Positions 6,127 through 11,539 of a stretch of 11,539 bases of DNA are shown one piece after another; position 1 is the first letter of the stretch, and every line of letters begins with the position of its first letter. This DNA is from JBPEXY01 sp052031065 (GTDB lineage: Bacteria > Pseudomonadota > Gammaproteobacteria > Immundisolibacterales > Immundisolibacteraceae): assembly GCA_052031065.1 (NCBI GenBank), contig JBPEXY010000306.1:1-11539 (forward strand), written 5' to 3'. A program made the translations under genes and the position numbers. Under the pieces are notes generated by a model that worked only from the letters and a program-made list of their open reading frames with translations, was not told where the DNA came from and made no database searches.

Positions 6127-7020
6127 ATGAGTACTCTTCCAACCAAGCTGGTGATCGACCTGCAGGGTCCGCTGCTTTCGGACCGCGAGCGGCAGTGCCT
6201 GAAACACCCGGCCGTCAGCGGTGTTATTCTCTTTACAAAAAACTTTAATAATAAAACACAAATAGCTGAATTAATTGAACAAATAAGGTTAATAAATAGC
6301 TCGGATATTGAAATTTCTGTTGATCAGGAAGGGGGGCGTGTTCAACGTTTTCGCAACGGCTTTAGTCAACTGCCGCCTCTGGCAGACTACGGCGAACGCT
6401 GGCAAACGGAGCCGGCAACAGCGCTTCGGGAGGCCTATCAACATGGCCTCACGGTCGGTTCCGAGTGTGCTGCGGTTGGTGTGGATGTCGTCTTTTCGCC
6501 GGTCGTGGATCTCGATTACGGCATCAGTGAAGTGATCGGCAACCGGGCATTTCATCGCCGTCCAGAGGTGGTCGCGGATTTAGCTGCCGCGATGATGCGC
6601 GGCCTGCATGACGGTGGGGTCACCGCAGTGGCCAAGCACTTTCCTGGTCATGGCGGGGTAGAGGCGGACAGTCATCTGCAATTTGCCATTGATCAGCGCG
6701 AGCGTGAGCAGATCGAGGAGGATCTCTACCCTTACCAGAAACTGATTGCGGCGGGACTCCGGGCGGTGATGATGGCGCATGTCTGTTTTCCGCGGATAGA
6801 CAGCCAACCGGCGGGTTATTCTGCGTACTGGGTGGAACAGCTGCGCGGGAATCTGGGTTTTACCGGCACTATATATAGTGACGACCTGAGCATGGCAGGC
6901 GCGAAAACGGAGGGGTCGCTGCTGGATCGGGTAATGGCCGCTGACCGGGCCGGCTGCGACAGGCTGTTGCTGTGCAATTGTGCAGATGAGGTGGTTGAAC
7001 TTCTTGGTTTACAGGCGTGA
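6127..7020 (+). CDS. nagZ: Beta-N-acetylglucosaminidase NagZ (GH3), short C terminus
   Basis: NagZ is a cytoplasmic glycosidase that removes GlcNAc from GlcNAc-1,6-anhydroMurNAc(-peptide) during peptidoglycan recycling. GH3 motifs are VDQEGGRVQRFR (65-76), FSPVVDLD (123-130), KHFPGHGGVEADSH (170-183, including the Asp181/His183 acid/base dyad) and SDDLSMAGA (251-259, holding the nucleophile aspartate). ATG 6127 aligns with the normal NagZ N terminus; the frame stays open to a TTG at 6076, but that extension is not NagZ-like. The protein has 297 residues against about 341 in E. coli: the barrel is complete through LLLCN, but the roughly 45-residue tail is missing. Residues 36-64 are encoded by unusually AT-rich DNA (6241-6300 is 20% G+C) with ATA, TTA and AGG codons. 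It closes the peptide-transport operon, which strongly suggests murein recycling. Confidence 0.95.
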   Translation: MSTLPTKLVIDLQGPLLSDRERQCLKHPAVSGVILFTKNFNNKTQIAELIEQIRLINSSDIEISVDQEGGRVQRFRNGFSQLPPLADYGERWQTEPATALREAYQHGLTVGSECAAVGVDVVFSPVVDLDYGISEVIGNRAFHRRPEVVADLAAAMMRGLHDGGVTAVAKHFPGHGGVEADSHLQFAIDQREREQIEEDLYPYQKLIAAGLRAVMMAHVCFPRIDSQPAGYSAYWVEQLRGNLGFTGTIYSDDLSMAGAKTEGSLLDRVMAADRAGCDRLLLCNCADEVVELLGLQA

Positions 7021-7056
7021 CAGGCCGTCGCCGGCCGGGGCAACACCTTCCAGGTA

Positions 7057-7084
7057 GCAAAAAGCCGGCACAGGCCGGCTTCTT
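7057..7084. terminator. Convergent terminator between nagZ and the alpha/beta hydrolase gene
   Basis: An 8-bp stem (AAGCCGGC, 7062-7069, with GCCGGCTT, 7074-7081) encloses an ACAG loop. Read on the minus strand it ends in a TTTTT run, so it best serves the hydrolase gene that stops at 7117. On the plus strand the tail is TTCTT, weaker but probably adequate for nagZ, whose stop codon is 41 nt before the stem. Confidence 0.8.
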
Positions 7085-7116
7085 ACTGGGTTAATCGAGC
7101 GTTAGCTCACGTCGGG

Positions 7117-7926
7117 TCAGGCAACCTGGCTCAGATTGTCCGCCTGCATAAACTGGTGGGTCAGTTGCAGGCACCTGGGTAGCTGTTCAAGCTGCACGGT
7201 GTGGGAGGCCTGGTCGATTAGCTCAAGCTGCATGTGTGGAATGCGTTGCTGGAAGGCCTGGGCATACTCCACCGGTATCAGCCCATCCTGTTTTCCCCAG
7301 ATGACCAGCGTTGGTGCCTTAATACGCCGTAGTCGGTTCTTCAGCCCCTTGTCGGGCAGCGGCCAGAGAAATTTGGCAGCGGCCTGCAGGGTAGAAATCT
7401 GGTTGATCACCACCGCGACTTTTTCATCCATATCCTCCGGCAGGGTGAACAGTGCTCTGGCCACCTCGGATTCTGGATCGAGAACCACGCGCTGGGCCAG
7501 CTCTTCGGGGACCATGGCAAAAATGTCCCCCATCGGGTTGTCCAGATCAAACAGTCCCGCTGGCGCAATCGGCAGCAGCCGTTTGATTCTGCTCGGGTCG
7601 GTGGCTGCCATTTCACAGCCAATCATGCCCCCCATGGAGTGGCCAATGACGTTAATCGAGTCGATTTCGAGGGCATCGAGAAGATCGAAATAGGTCAGCA
7701 CCAGTCCCCAGATATCGGTAATCGATTCAAGGCCGGTGGAGTTGCCAACACCCGGCAGGTAGGGGGCGTAAACCTTGTACTGCTTTGCCAGCTCACCGAG
7801 GTAGGGGTCCCAGAAGAGCCCCCCGGCACCATGCAGGAACAGCAGCGGCTCACCCTCTCCGGCGGTCAGTACCGCCATCGAGACCTCGTCGTTGACGTCA
7901 ATCTGTATCTCTGTCGGTTGCATCAT
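7117..7926 (-). CDS. Alpha/beta-fold hydrolase
   Basis: This 269-residue serine hydrolase has the HGAGG oxyanion motif at 32-36, the nucleophile elbow GHSMGG at 95-100 (Ser97), the acid Asp214 in WGKQDGLIP and His242 in QASHTVQLEQ. The fold and size resemble meta-cleavage-product hydrolases, epoxide hydrolase-like and ester hydrolases; the exact reaction cannot be read from the sequence. The frame is open upstream to 8034, but the correct start is ATG 7926: GGAGGTG precedes it by seven bases, and upstream residues have no fold similarity. A second ATG follows immediately (7923). The start lies one base after the TGA of the LLM monooxygenase gene (TGA-G-ATG), so both are translated from one message and probably act in sequence, for example hydrolysing an ester or lactone made by the monooxygenase (inference). 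Confidence 0.92.
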   Translation of the reverse strand: MMQPTEIQIDVNDEVSMAVLTAGEGEPLLFLHGAGGLFWDPYLGELAKQYKVYAPYLPGVGNSTGLESITDIWGLVLTYFDLLDALEIDSINVIGHSMGGMIGCEMAATDPSRIKRLLPIAPAGLFDLDNPMGDIFAMVPEELAQRVVLDPESEVARALFTLPEDMDEKVAVVINQISTLQAAAKFLWPLPDKGLKNRLRRIKAPTLVIWGKQDGLIPVEYAQAFQQRIPHMQLELIDQASHTVQLEQLPRCLQLTHQFMQADNLSQVA

Positions 7927-7927
7927 C

Positions 7928-9199
7928 TCAGGCACCTCCGGCAGCCGCGGAACCGGCGGTTTCAGGGGTTGAATACTGCTCTTCGAAGCCGCTGGGCCAG
8001 TAGTGGCTGTGATCCCATTCCGGCCACAGGTCACGTAGTTTTGGCATTACCTCCTCGGCAAACATCTGCAGGTTCTTACGCAGCAGGCCGACCGGCATCG
8101 AACCGACCTGGTTGATCAGAATGATATTGCCGACGTGTAGCTCAACGGCTGCTTCACGAAGCTTCTCGGCGACGGTATCGGGCGAACCGGCGATGATATA
8201 GCCGCGTTCGACAAAGTCTTTCCAGCCCAGCCCTTCCTGGGCCAGCGCGGAGCCGAATTTGGCGCTGCCATCAAGCTGCGAGCGTAGACCCGCTTTAAGG
8301 CTGGCGACCGTTCGGTAACCCGGCGCTTCGATAAATTTCGGGTCGATATGCATGCACTTGGCAAAGAAATACATGGCGTGTTCTGCGTACTCTTTTTCGG
8401 CAATCTCATCGGTTTCAGCAACGCAGACCAGCTGGCAGTAACCAGCACGATAGGGGTTGTTGTCCTTGCCGAGGGCTTCCGCCCGTTGCCAGAAGGGGGT
8501 CATGACCTTCTTCGCGTACTGGTGGCCGAAGAAACTGAGATAGGAAAACGAATAGTCATTTTCGAGGGCAAAGTCGTAGGTTTCGACACTGCCGCCGCCG
8601 GGGATCCAGACTGGTGGATGTGGGGTCTGTGCGGTACGCGGCCAGGTGTTGACGTAGCGCAGCTGGTTGTACTTGCCGTTCCAGGTAAACATCTCTTCCG
8701 ATTTCCACGCCTTGATTACCAGATCGTGAGCTTCGTAATAGCGCTCGCGTAGTTCGGAAGGATTGATACCGTAAACGTAATTGGAATCCATCGAGGTGCC
8801 GACTGGAAACCCGGCGATGAATTTGCCACCGCTGAGCACGTCGAGCATGGCGAACTCTTCGGCAACGCGGATCGGCGGGTTATAGAGCGCGAGGCTGTTG
8901 CCGAGCACCATCAGTGAGGTGGTGTCGGAATGCCTGATCTTCCTCGACAGGATCGATGCAAGCAGGTTAGGTGACGGCATCAAGCCGTAGGCATTACTGT
9001 GGTGTTCGTTGACGCCGACACCGTCATAACCCAGGTCGATGCTGTATTCCAGCGCGTCAAGGTAGTCGTGGTAGGTCTGGTGACCGATACGCGGGTCATA
9101 GAGGGTTCTTGGCGGCGAGACCCAGACGCTTGGATAGGTCTGCTCGAAATCGGCCGGTAGATCCCGGTATGGCATTAGATTGAATGAAACGAATCTCAT
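7928..9199 (-). CDS. LLM-class flavin-dependent monooxygenase
   Basis: This 423-residue protein belongs to the bacterial luciferase-like family of TIM-barrel enzymes that use reduced FMN or F420 and oxygen. Visible features are YSIDLGYDGVGVNEHH (52-67, the NEHH motif after strand 2), LGNSLALYNPPIRVAEEFAMLD (99-120), LSGGKFIAGFPVGT (122-135) and the substrate/flavin segment PPVWIPGGGS (195-204). TVAEKLREAA near the C terminus is the usual helix of the family. The final residues are a low-complexity Ala/Gly-rich tail. The start is ATG 9199 with GGGAGGAG seven bases upstream. It is the first gene of a two-gene transcript with the alpha/beta hydrolase. Such enzymes attack alkanes, sulfonates, terpenoids or cyclic ketones; I cannot say which applies. 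A separate flavin reductase would be needed and is not seen in the window. Confidence 0.92.
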   Translation of the reverse strand: MRFVSFNLMPYRDLPADFEQTYPSVWVSPPRTLYDPRIGHQTYHDYLDALEYSIDLGYDGVGVNEHHSNAYGLMPSPNLLASILSRKIRHSDTTSLMVLGNSLALYNPPIRVAEEFAMLDVLSGGKFIAGFPVGTSMDSNYVYGINPSELRERYYEAHDLVIKAWKSEEMFTWNGKYNQLRYVNTWPRTAQTPHPPVWIPGGGSVETYDFALENDYSFSYLSFFGHQYAKKVMTPFWQRAEALGKDNNPYRAGYCQLVCVAETDEIAEKEYAEHAMYFFAKCMHIDPKFIEAPGYRTVASLKAGLRSQLDGSAKFGSALAQEGLGWKDFVERGYIIAGSPDTVAEKLREAAVELHVGNIILINQVGSMPVGLLRKNLQMFAEEVMPKLRDLWPEWDHSHYWPSGFEEQYSTPETAGSAAAGGA

Positions 9200-9282
9200 T
9201 CGTTGCTCCTCCCTGTGTTGTTGATGGCCCTGATCAAACCAGGTGGTGCGTTCGAGTGGTCGGCCACTATCCCCACCGGGAA

Positions 9283-9310
9283 CTTATACCAGCCTCAGCT
9301 AAATGCGCAA
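9283..9310 (-). promoter_or_regulatory. Candidate promoter of the LLM monooxygenase-hydrolase operon
   Basis: On the minus strand TTGCGC (9305-9310) and TATAAG (9283-9288) are spaced 16 bp apart, and TGG directly before the -10 gives the extended -10 form. Transcription would start near 9276, giving a leader of about 77 nt. A small dyad, AGTGG/CCACT (9255-9268), falls just downstream of that start and could be an operator. Confidence 0.45.
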
Positions 9311-9359
9311 TTGGTACTGTGTAGAAAAGCTTAACTACTGGCTGGTTGCCGCAGATAGT

Positions 9360-9386
9360 AAAACGGCCGGTTGAACCGGCCGTTTT
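9360..9386 (-). terminator. Intrinsic terminator of the NahE-like aldolase gene
   Basis: A near-perfect palindrome, AAAACGGCCGGT (9360-9371) against ACCGGCCGTTTT (9375-9386) around a TGA loop, lies 33 nt past the aldolase stop codon. The minus-strand 3' end is TTTTAC. It could work in both directions, but only the minus strand has a gene leading into it. Confidence 0.82.
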
Positions 9387-9418
9387 GGTTGGGTTTTGAT
9401 CAAACTCAGAGGCTTTGC

Positions 9419-10417
9419 CTAAAGTTGCCCTGCCTTGAGTTTTTCGTTCAGTTCCGCCCAGCCGGTACCTGCTTTGCGCGCACCTTCCAGGTAGGGTTCC
9501 GGCGCTTCAATGTAGGGTGGTCGGCAGGGGCCTGCGTTCATCCACCCGGAGGCGTTGATACGCGCCTTATCGAGCTGAATATTGTAGCGGGAGAACTCCG
9601 GAAAGCCGCCCGGTGGCATCAGGTTGCCGATCACCGGTCCAATCGCTGCCCAGACCTTTTCTGCCTGACTCCAGTCACCACTGGCGACCGCTGCTTTGAC
9701 AGTGTCGCGAATGTGCATGGTCAACTCTGGTCCACCATTGGCGCAGGGCGACCAGAACGCGGTGTGAAATTCGGGGTCGAGACGTGCGGCGTCGTAATGA
9801 TCAAACTCAATGGGCAGGAAGCGGATCTGCTTGCGTGACACCTGGGTATGTAAATGCAGCTGAGCAATGTTGATGTACTTGGTGGTGATCACCTGCGGGA
9901 TATTGGCAACACCAGCCCAGAATGGCGTGGGGAACTTGAACTTAAAGGCTTCAGGGTTGGCGTAGATGCAGATATTCATCTCCGGCACTGCTTCGGCGAC
10001 ATCGTGATAAAACTTGACCGCAGCCGCGACATCAATTTCCTGCCACATCGGTACACCGAGCATGGTGCCGTCAGCGCCAATGTCGCGGGCAAATTTAAGC
10101 TGGGTAATGGTATCGCGGGTGTTCAGGGTGGTGACGCCAACGAAGATTGGAATACGACCTGCGGCGGTTTCAACCATCACCTCCATCATCTTGCTTTTTT
10201 CTGCCCAGGTTAAGGTGGCGCCTTCACCAAAGGTGCCCTGCGCCATGATGGAATCGGCCCCTGCCTCAATCAGTCCATTGACCGCTTTGGCCACTTCATC
10301 GTAATCGACCGAATCTTCGCAACGCCAGTCTGATGCTTCCGGTTTCGCAGGAGTGGGAATGATGCACCATGCTCCGTTAACATCATCGACAGTAAGCAGG
10401 TCCTTTTGTACAGCCAT
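9419..10417 (-). CDS. trans-o-hydroxybenzylidenepyruvate hydratase-aldolase-like protein (NahE/PhdJ type)
   Basis: This 332-residue class I (Schiff-base) aldolase is in the dihydrodipicolinate synthase/N-acetylneuraminate lyase superfamily. It looks most like NahE and PhdJ, which split hydroxybenzylidenepyruvates into an aromatic aldehyde and pyruvate in naphthalene and phenanthrene breakdown. Shared features, recalled rather than aligned, are DDVNGAW (11-17), GTFGEGATLTW (61-71), NTRDTI (99-104), GTMLGVPMW (117-125), IYANPEAFKF (151-160) with the catalytic tyrosine, the Schiff-base Lys180 in TTKY, FSRYNI and GPCRPPY near the end. NahE has 331 residues. ATG 10417 is chosen because GGGAG lies six bases upstream and it matches NahE's N terminus; the frame extends to 10492 without similarity. 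It stands as a single gene with its own terminator. No ring dioxygenase is nearby, so the true substrate may be another 4-substituted 2-oxobut-3-enoate. Confidence 0.88.
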   Translation of the reverse strand: MAVQKDLLTVDDVNGAWCIIPTPAKPEASDWRCEDSVDYDEVAKAVNGLIEAGADSIMAQGTFGEGATLTWAEKSKMMEVMVETAAGRIPIFVGVTTLNTRDTITQLKFARDIGADGTMLGVPMWQEIDVAAAVKFYHDVAEAVPEMNICIYANPEAFKFKFPTPFWAGVANIPQVITTKYINIAQLHLHTQVSRKQIRFLPIEFDHYDAARLDPEFHTAFWSPCANGGPELTMHIRDTVKAAVASGDWSQAEKVWAAIGPVIGNLMPPGGFPEFSRYNIQLDKARINASGWMNAGPCRPPYIEAPEPYLEGARKAGTGWAELNEKLKAGQL

Positions 10418-10504
10418 GTGGTTCTCCCAGTTTCTTGGTGTGAATAACTTGATTTGCCGGTGCGGTGAACGGTTGAAGCGCGAGCGCACCACGGTGGGGG
10501 AGCA

Positions 10505-10532
10505 ATCATACCTTTCACGTCAGGTTTTTAAA
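10505..10532 (-). promoter_or_regulatory. Possible promoter of the NahE-like gene
   Basis: The minus strand has TATGAT (10505-10510), five of six matches to the -10 consensus, with TTTAAA (10527-10532) at 16-bp spacing as a poor -35. The leader would be about 80 nt. Just upstream, GCAAAT/ATTTGC (10554-10559 and 10571-10576) form a spaced dyad that could bind a regulator. Confidence 0.35.
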
Positions 10533-10643
10533 GGCTTTCGAGAATTTGGGCAGGCAAATTTCTGGCTTGCATTTGCGGCAGATTTTTGTCTCTTTTTCAA
10601 TCGAGATCTGAACCGGGGTTGCGTTTGGGTTGAAATTCCGTCG

Positions 10644-10718
10644 TGATTAGCCCTTAGTGCATAGTGCTGGGTCAGCAGCACGCTGAACTGAATTGCCAAA
10701 GGTTCCGCGGGCTAATCA
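10644..10718 (+). repeat. Nested inverted repeat upstream of the exonuclease gene
   Basis: TGATTAGCCC (10644-10653) and GGGCTAATCA (10709-10718) are perfect 10-bp arms 55 nt apart. Between them GTGCTG (10664-10669) pairs with CAGCAC (10676-10681) around a 6-nt loop. If transcribed, this would fold into a long closing stem with an internal hairpin, about 75 nt in all. It does not look like a tRNA and no T-run follows. It could be a structured leader, a small RNA or a regulator-binding site. Confidence 0.4.
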
Positions 10719-10739
10719 GCTGCCGCAGGTTTCACTGCA

Positions 10740-10754
10740 GCGGGAAAATCCCGC
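10740..10754 (+). repeat. Short GC-rich hairpin in the exonuclease leader
   Basis: GCGGGA (10740-10745) pairs with TCCCGC (10749-10754) around an AAA loop. It lies 40 nt before the exonuclease start codon and clear of its ribosome site. There is no T-tail, so it is not a standard terminator. Confidence 0.35.
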
Positions 10755-10794
10755 GTCAGGTCGCATGTTCTTTGTCACCGAGTGAGGTAACGAG

Positions 10795-11539
10795 ATGTTT
10801 AAGCAGGTTGGTTCGAAAGTGTGGGCGTTTGACGCCGAATGGGTCCCGGACCCTATGGTTGGCCGACGTTTATACAACCTCGACAACGAACCGGACGATC
10901 GTACGGTGATGGAGCAGATGTGGAGCGCTGGCGGCGCAACCGATGACGACCCCACCCCCTACCTGAAAACGGTACTCTGCAGGGTGGTTTCAATTTCAGC
11001 GGTGGTCCGTAGCCAGCGGGGCGCAGAAGTCACGCTTAATCTGCTGTCTCTGCCACGCGATGTCCACGATCCTGAACAAGCTGCGGAAGCATCGATTATC
11101 GGCACCTTTCTCAACGCTGTGGGGGATCACAAGCCGCAGCTGGTTGGCTACAACTCACAGTCGGCAGACCTGAAAATTCTGCTGCAGCGGGGTTTGGCCA
11201 GTGGCGTGCAGGCAGCGGAATTCTGTCGTCGACCCGACAAGCCCTGGGAGGGAATCGACTATTTTGCTCGCGGTACCGATGCTCATGTTGACATCAAGGA
11301 GATTGTTGGTGGCTGGGGCAAGGCGACGCCATCACTAAATGAACTGGCGGTGGCGTGCGCTGTACCCGGAAAACTGGATACAGCCGGTGACCAGGTTGCA
11401 GAACTGTGGCTGGATGGTGAATTGGAAAGGATCGTTGCCTATAACGAAACCGATGCCCTGACCACCTATGCTGTCTGGTTACGGCTGGCGTTCTTTGCCG
11501 GCCACTTTGCTGTGGATGAGTATGCGACAGAACAGCAGC
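10795..11539 (+). CDS. Predicted 3'-5' exonuclease, PolB-like DEDDy type, C terminus cut by window edge
   Basis: The first 248 residues of an RNase H-fold exonuclease are readable. All three DEDDy motifs are present: FDAEW at 12-16 (Asp13, Glu15), GYNSQSADL at 118-126 (Asn120, Asp125) and YNETDALTTY at 216-225 (Tyr216, Asp220). The arrangement fits the predicted PolB-related exonuclease domain family, whose members carry no polymerase domain and have poorly known roles in DNA or RNA processing. LVGYN and SLNELAVACAVPGK are family-typical. ATG 10795 follows GAGG by seven bases. The sequence runs past the window end without a stop, so only a short C-terminal part is likely missing. It is divergent from the catabolic genes and probably an unrelated housekeeping gene. 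Confidence 0.85.
   Translation, partial: MFKQVGSKVWAFDAEWVPDPMVGRRLYNLDNEPDDRTVMEQMWSAGGATDDDPTPYLKTVLCRVVSISAVVRSQRGAEVTLNLLSLPRDVHDPEQAAEASIIGTFLNAVGDHKPQLVGYNSQSADLKILLQRGLASGVQAAEFCRRPDKPWEGIDYFARGTDAHVDIKEIVGGWGKATPSLNELAVACAVPGKLDTAGDQVAELWLDGELERIVAYNETDALTTYAVWLRLAFFAGHFAVDEYATEQQ

Larger units (their letters stand above)
10418..10794. other. 377-nt divergent intergenic region
   Basis: It separates the NahE-like gene (leftward) from the exonuclease gene (rightward). The left half is AT-richer and holds the possible aldolase promoter and the GCAAAT/ATTTGC dyad. The right half holds several inverted repeats (10644-10718, 10664-10681, 10740-10754). I see no convincing coding frame here and no clear promoter for the exonuclease gene. 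Confidence 0.6.

Noticed and set aside
6101..6130. Ten-codon ATG...TGA mini-frame overlapping the nagZ start as ATGA
   Set aside because: It has no ribosome site and no regulatory signature such as repeated codons; chance is as likely as a leader peptide.
5689..6261. 190-codon minus-strand frame across the DppC-type gene end and the nagZ start
   Set aside because: It spans two well-supported genes on the other strand and shows no motif or ribosome site.
7927..8034. N-terminal extension of the alpha/beta hydrolase to 8034
   Set aside because: It overlaps the end of the LLM monooxygenase gene and lacks fold similarity, while GGAGGTG marks ATG 7926.
10418..10492. N-terminal extension of the NahE-like aldolase to 10492
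   Set aside because: NahE-type proteins start near MAVQKDLLTVDD, and a GGGAG site lies six bases before ATG 10417.
10644..10718. Possible tRNA suggested by paired arms
   Set aside because: There is no acceptor/T-arm consensus (no GTTCGA-type loop, no CCA end) and the spacing does not give a cloverleaf.

Overview
The window looks like chromosomal DNA from a free-living, hydrocarbon-using gammaproteobacterium. The reasons are moderately high G+C, clear Shine-Dalgarno sites, an ElsL/NagZ type of peptidoglycan recycling, an AlkB-type membrane hydroxylase and a PolB-type 3'-5' exonuclease. The assignment is inferred from gene content only. I see no tRNA, rRNA, CRISPR array, transposase or integrase.

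Region 1 (1-1926, minus strand) holds two catabolic-type genes. They are a short-chain dehydrogenase/reductase cut by the window's left edge (1-511) and an AlkB-type non-haem di-iron membrane hydroxylase (700-1926) with its own intrinsic terminator at 622-655. Region 2 (1927-2273) is a divergent intergenic stretch with a clean 20-bp dyad at 2028-2047.

Region 3 (2274-7020, plus strand) is a compact five-gene run. It encodes a lipoprotein-type family 5 peptide-binding protein, a YkuD-family L,D-carboxypeptidase/transpeptidase with no signal peptide, two DppB/DppC-type permeases and the beta-N-acetylglucosaminidase NagZ. The genes overlap or lie close together. The combination reads as a murein-peptide import and recycling operon: the binding protein and permeases bring in muropeptides, NagZ removes GlcNAc, and the YkuD enzyme trims the tetrapeptide stem. 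No ATPase gene is present in the window. NagZ is short at its C terminus and has a sharply AT-rich patch of about 85 bp.

Region 4 (7117-10417, minus strand) returns to catabolism. An LLM-class flavin monooxygenase (7928-9199) is translationally coupled to an alpha/beta hydrolase (7117-7926). Upstream, behind its own terminator, lies a Schiff-base aldolase closely resembling trans-o-hydroxybenzylidenepyruvate hydratase-aldolase (NahE/PhdJ type, 9419-10417). Together with the AlkB-like enzyme and the SDR, these suggest oxidation of hydrocarbon, aromatic or terpenoid substrates. No ring-hydroxylating or ring-cleaving dioxygenase is visible.

Region 5 (10418-11539) is a 377-nt divergent intergenic region with nested inverted repeats, followed by the start of a predicted PolB-like 3'-5' exonuclease gene that runs off the right edge.

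The most interesting signal is the recycling operon, because a cytoplasmic-type YkuD enzyme sits directly between the binding protein and the permeases, with NagZ at the end. The next most interesting are the orphan NahE-like aldolase and the structured leader ahead of the exonuclease.
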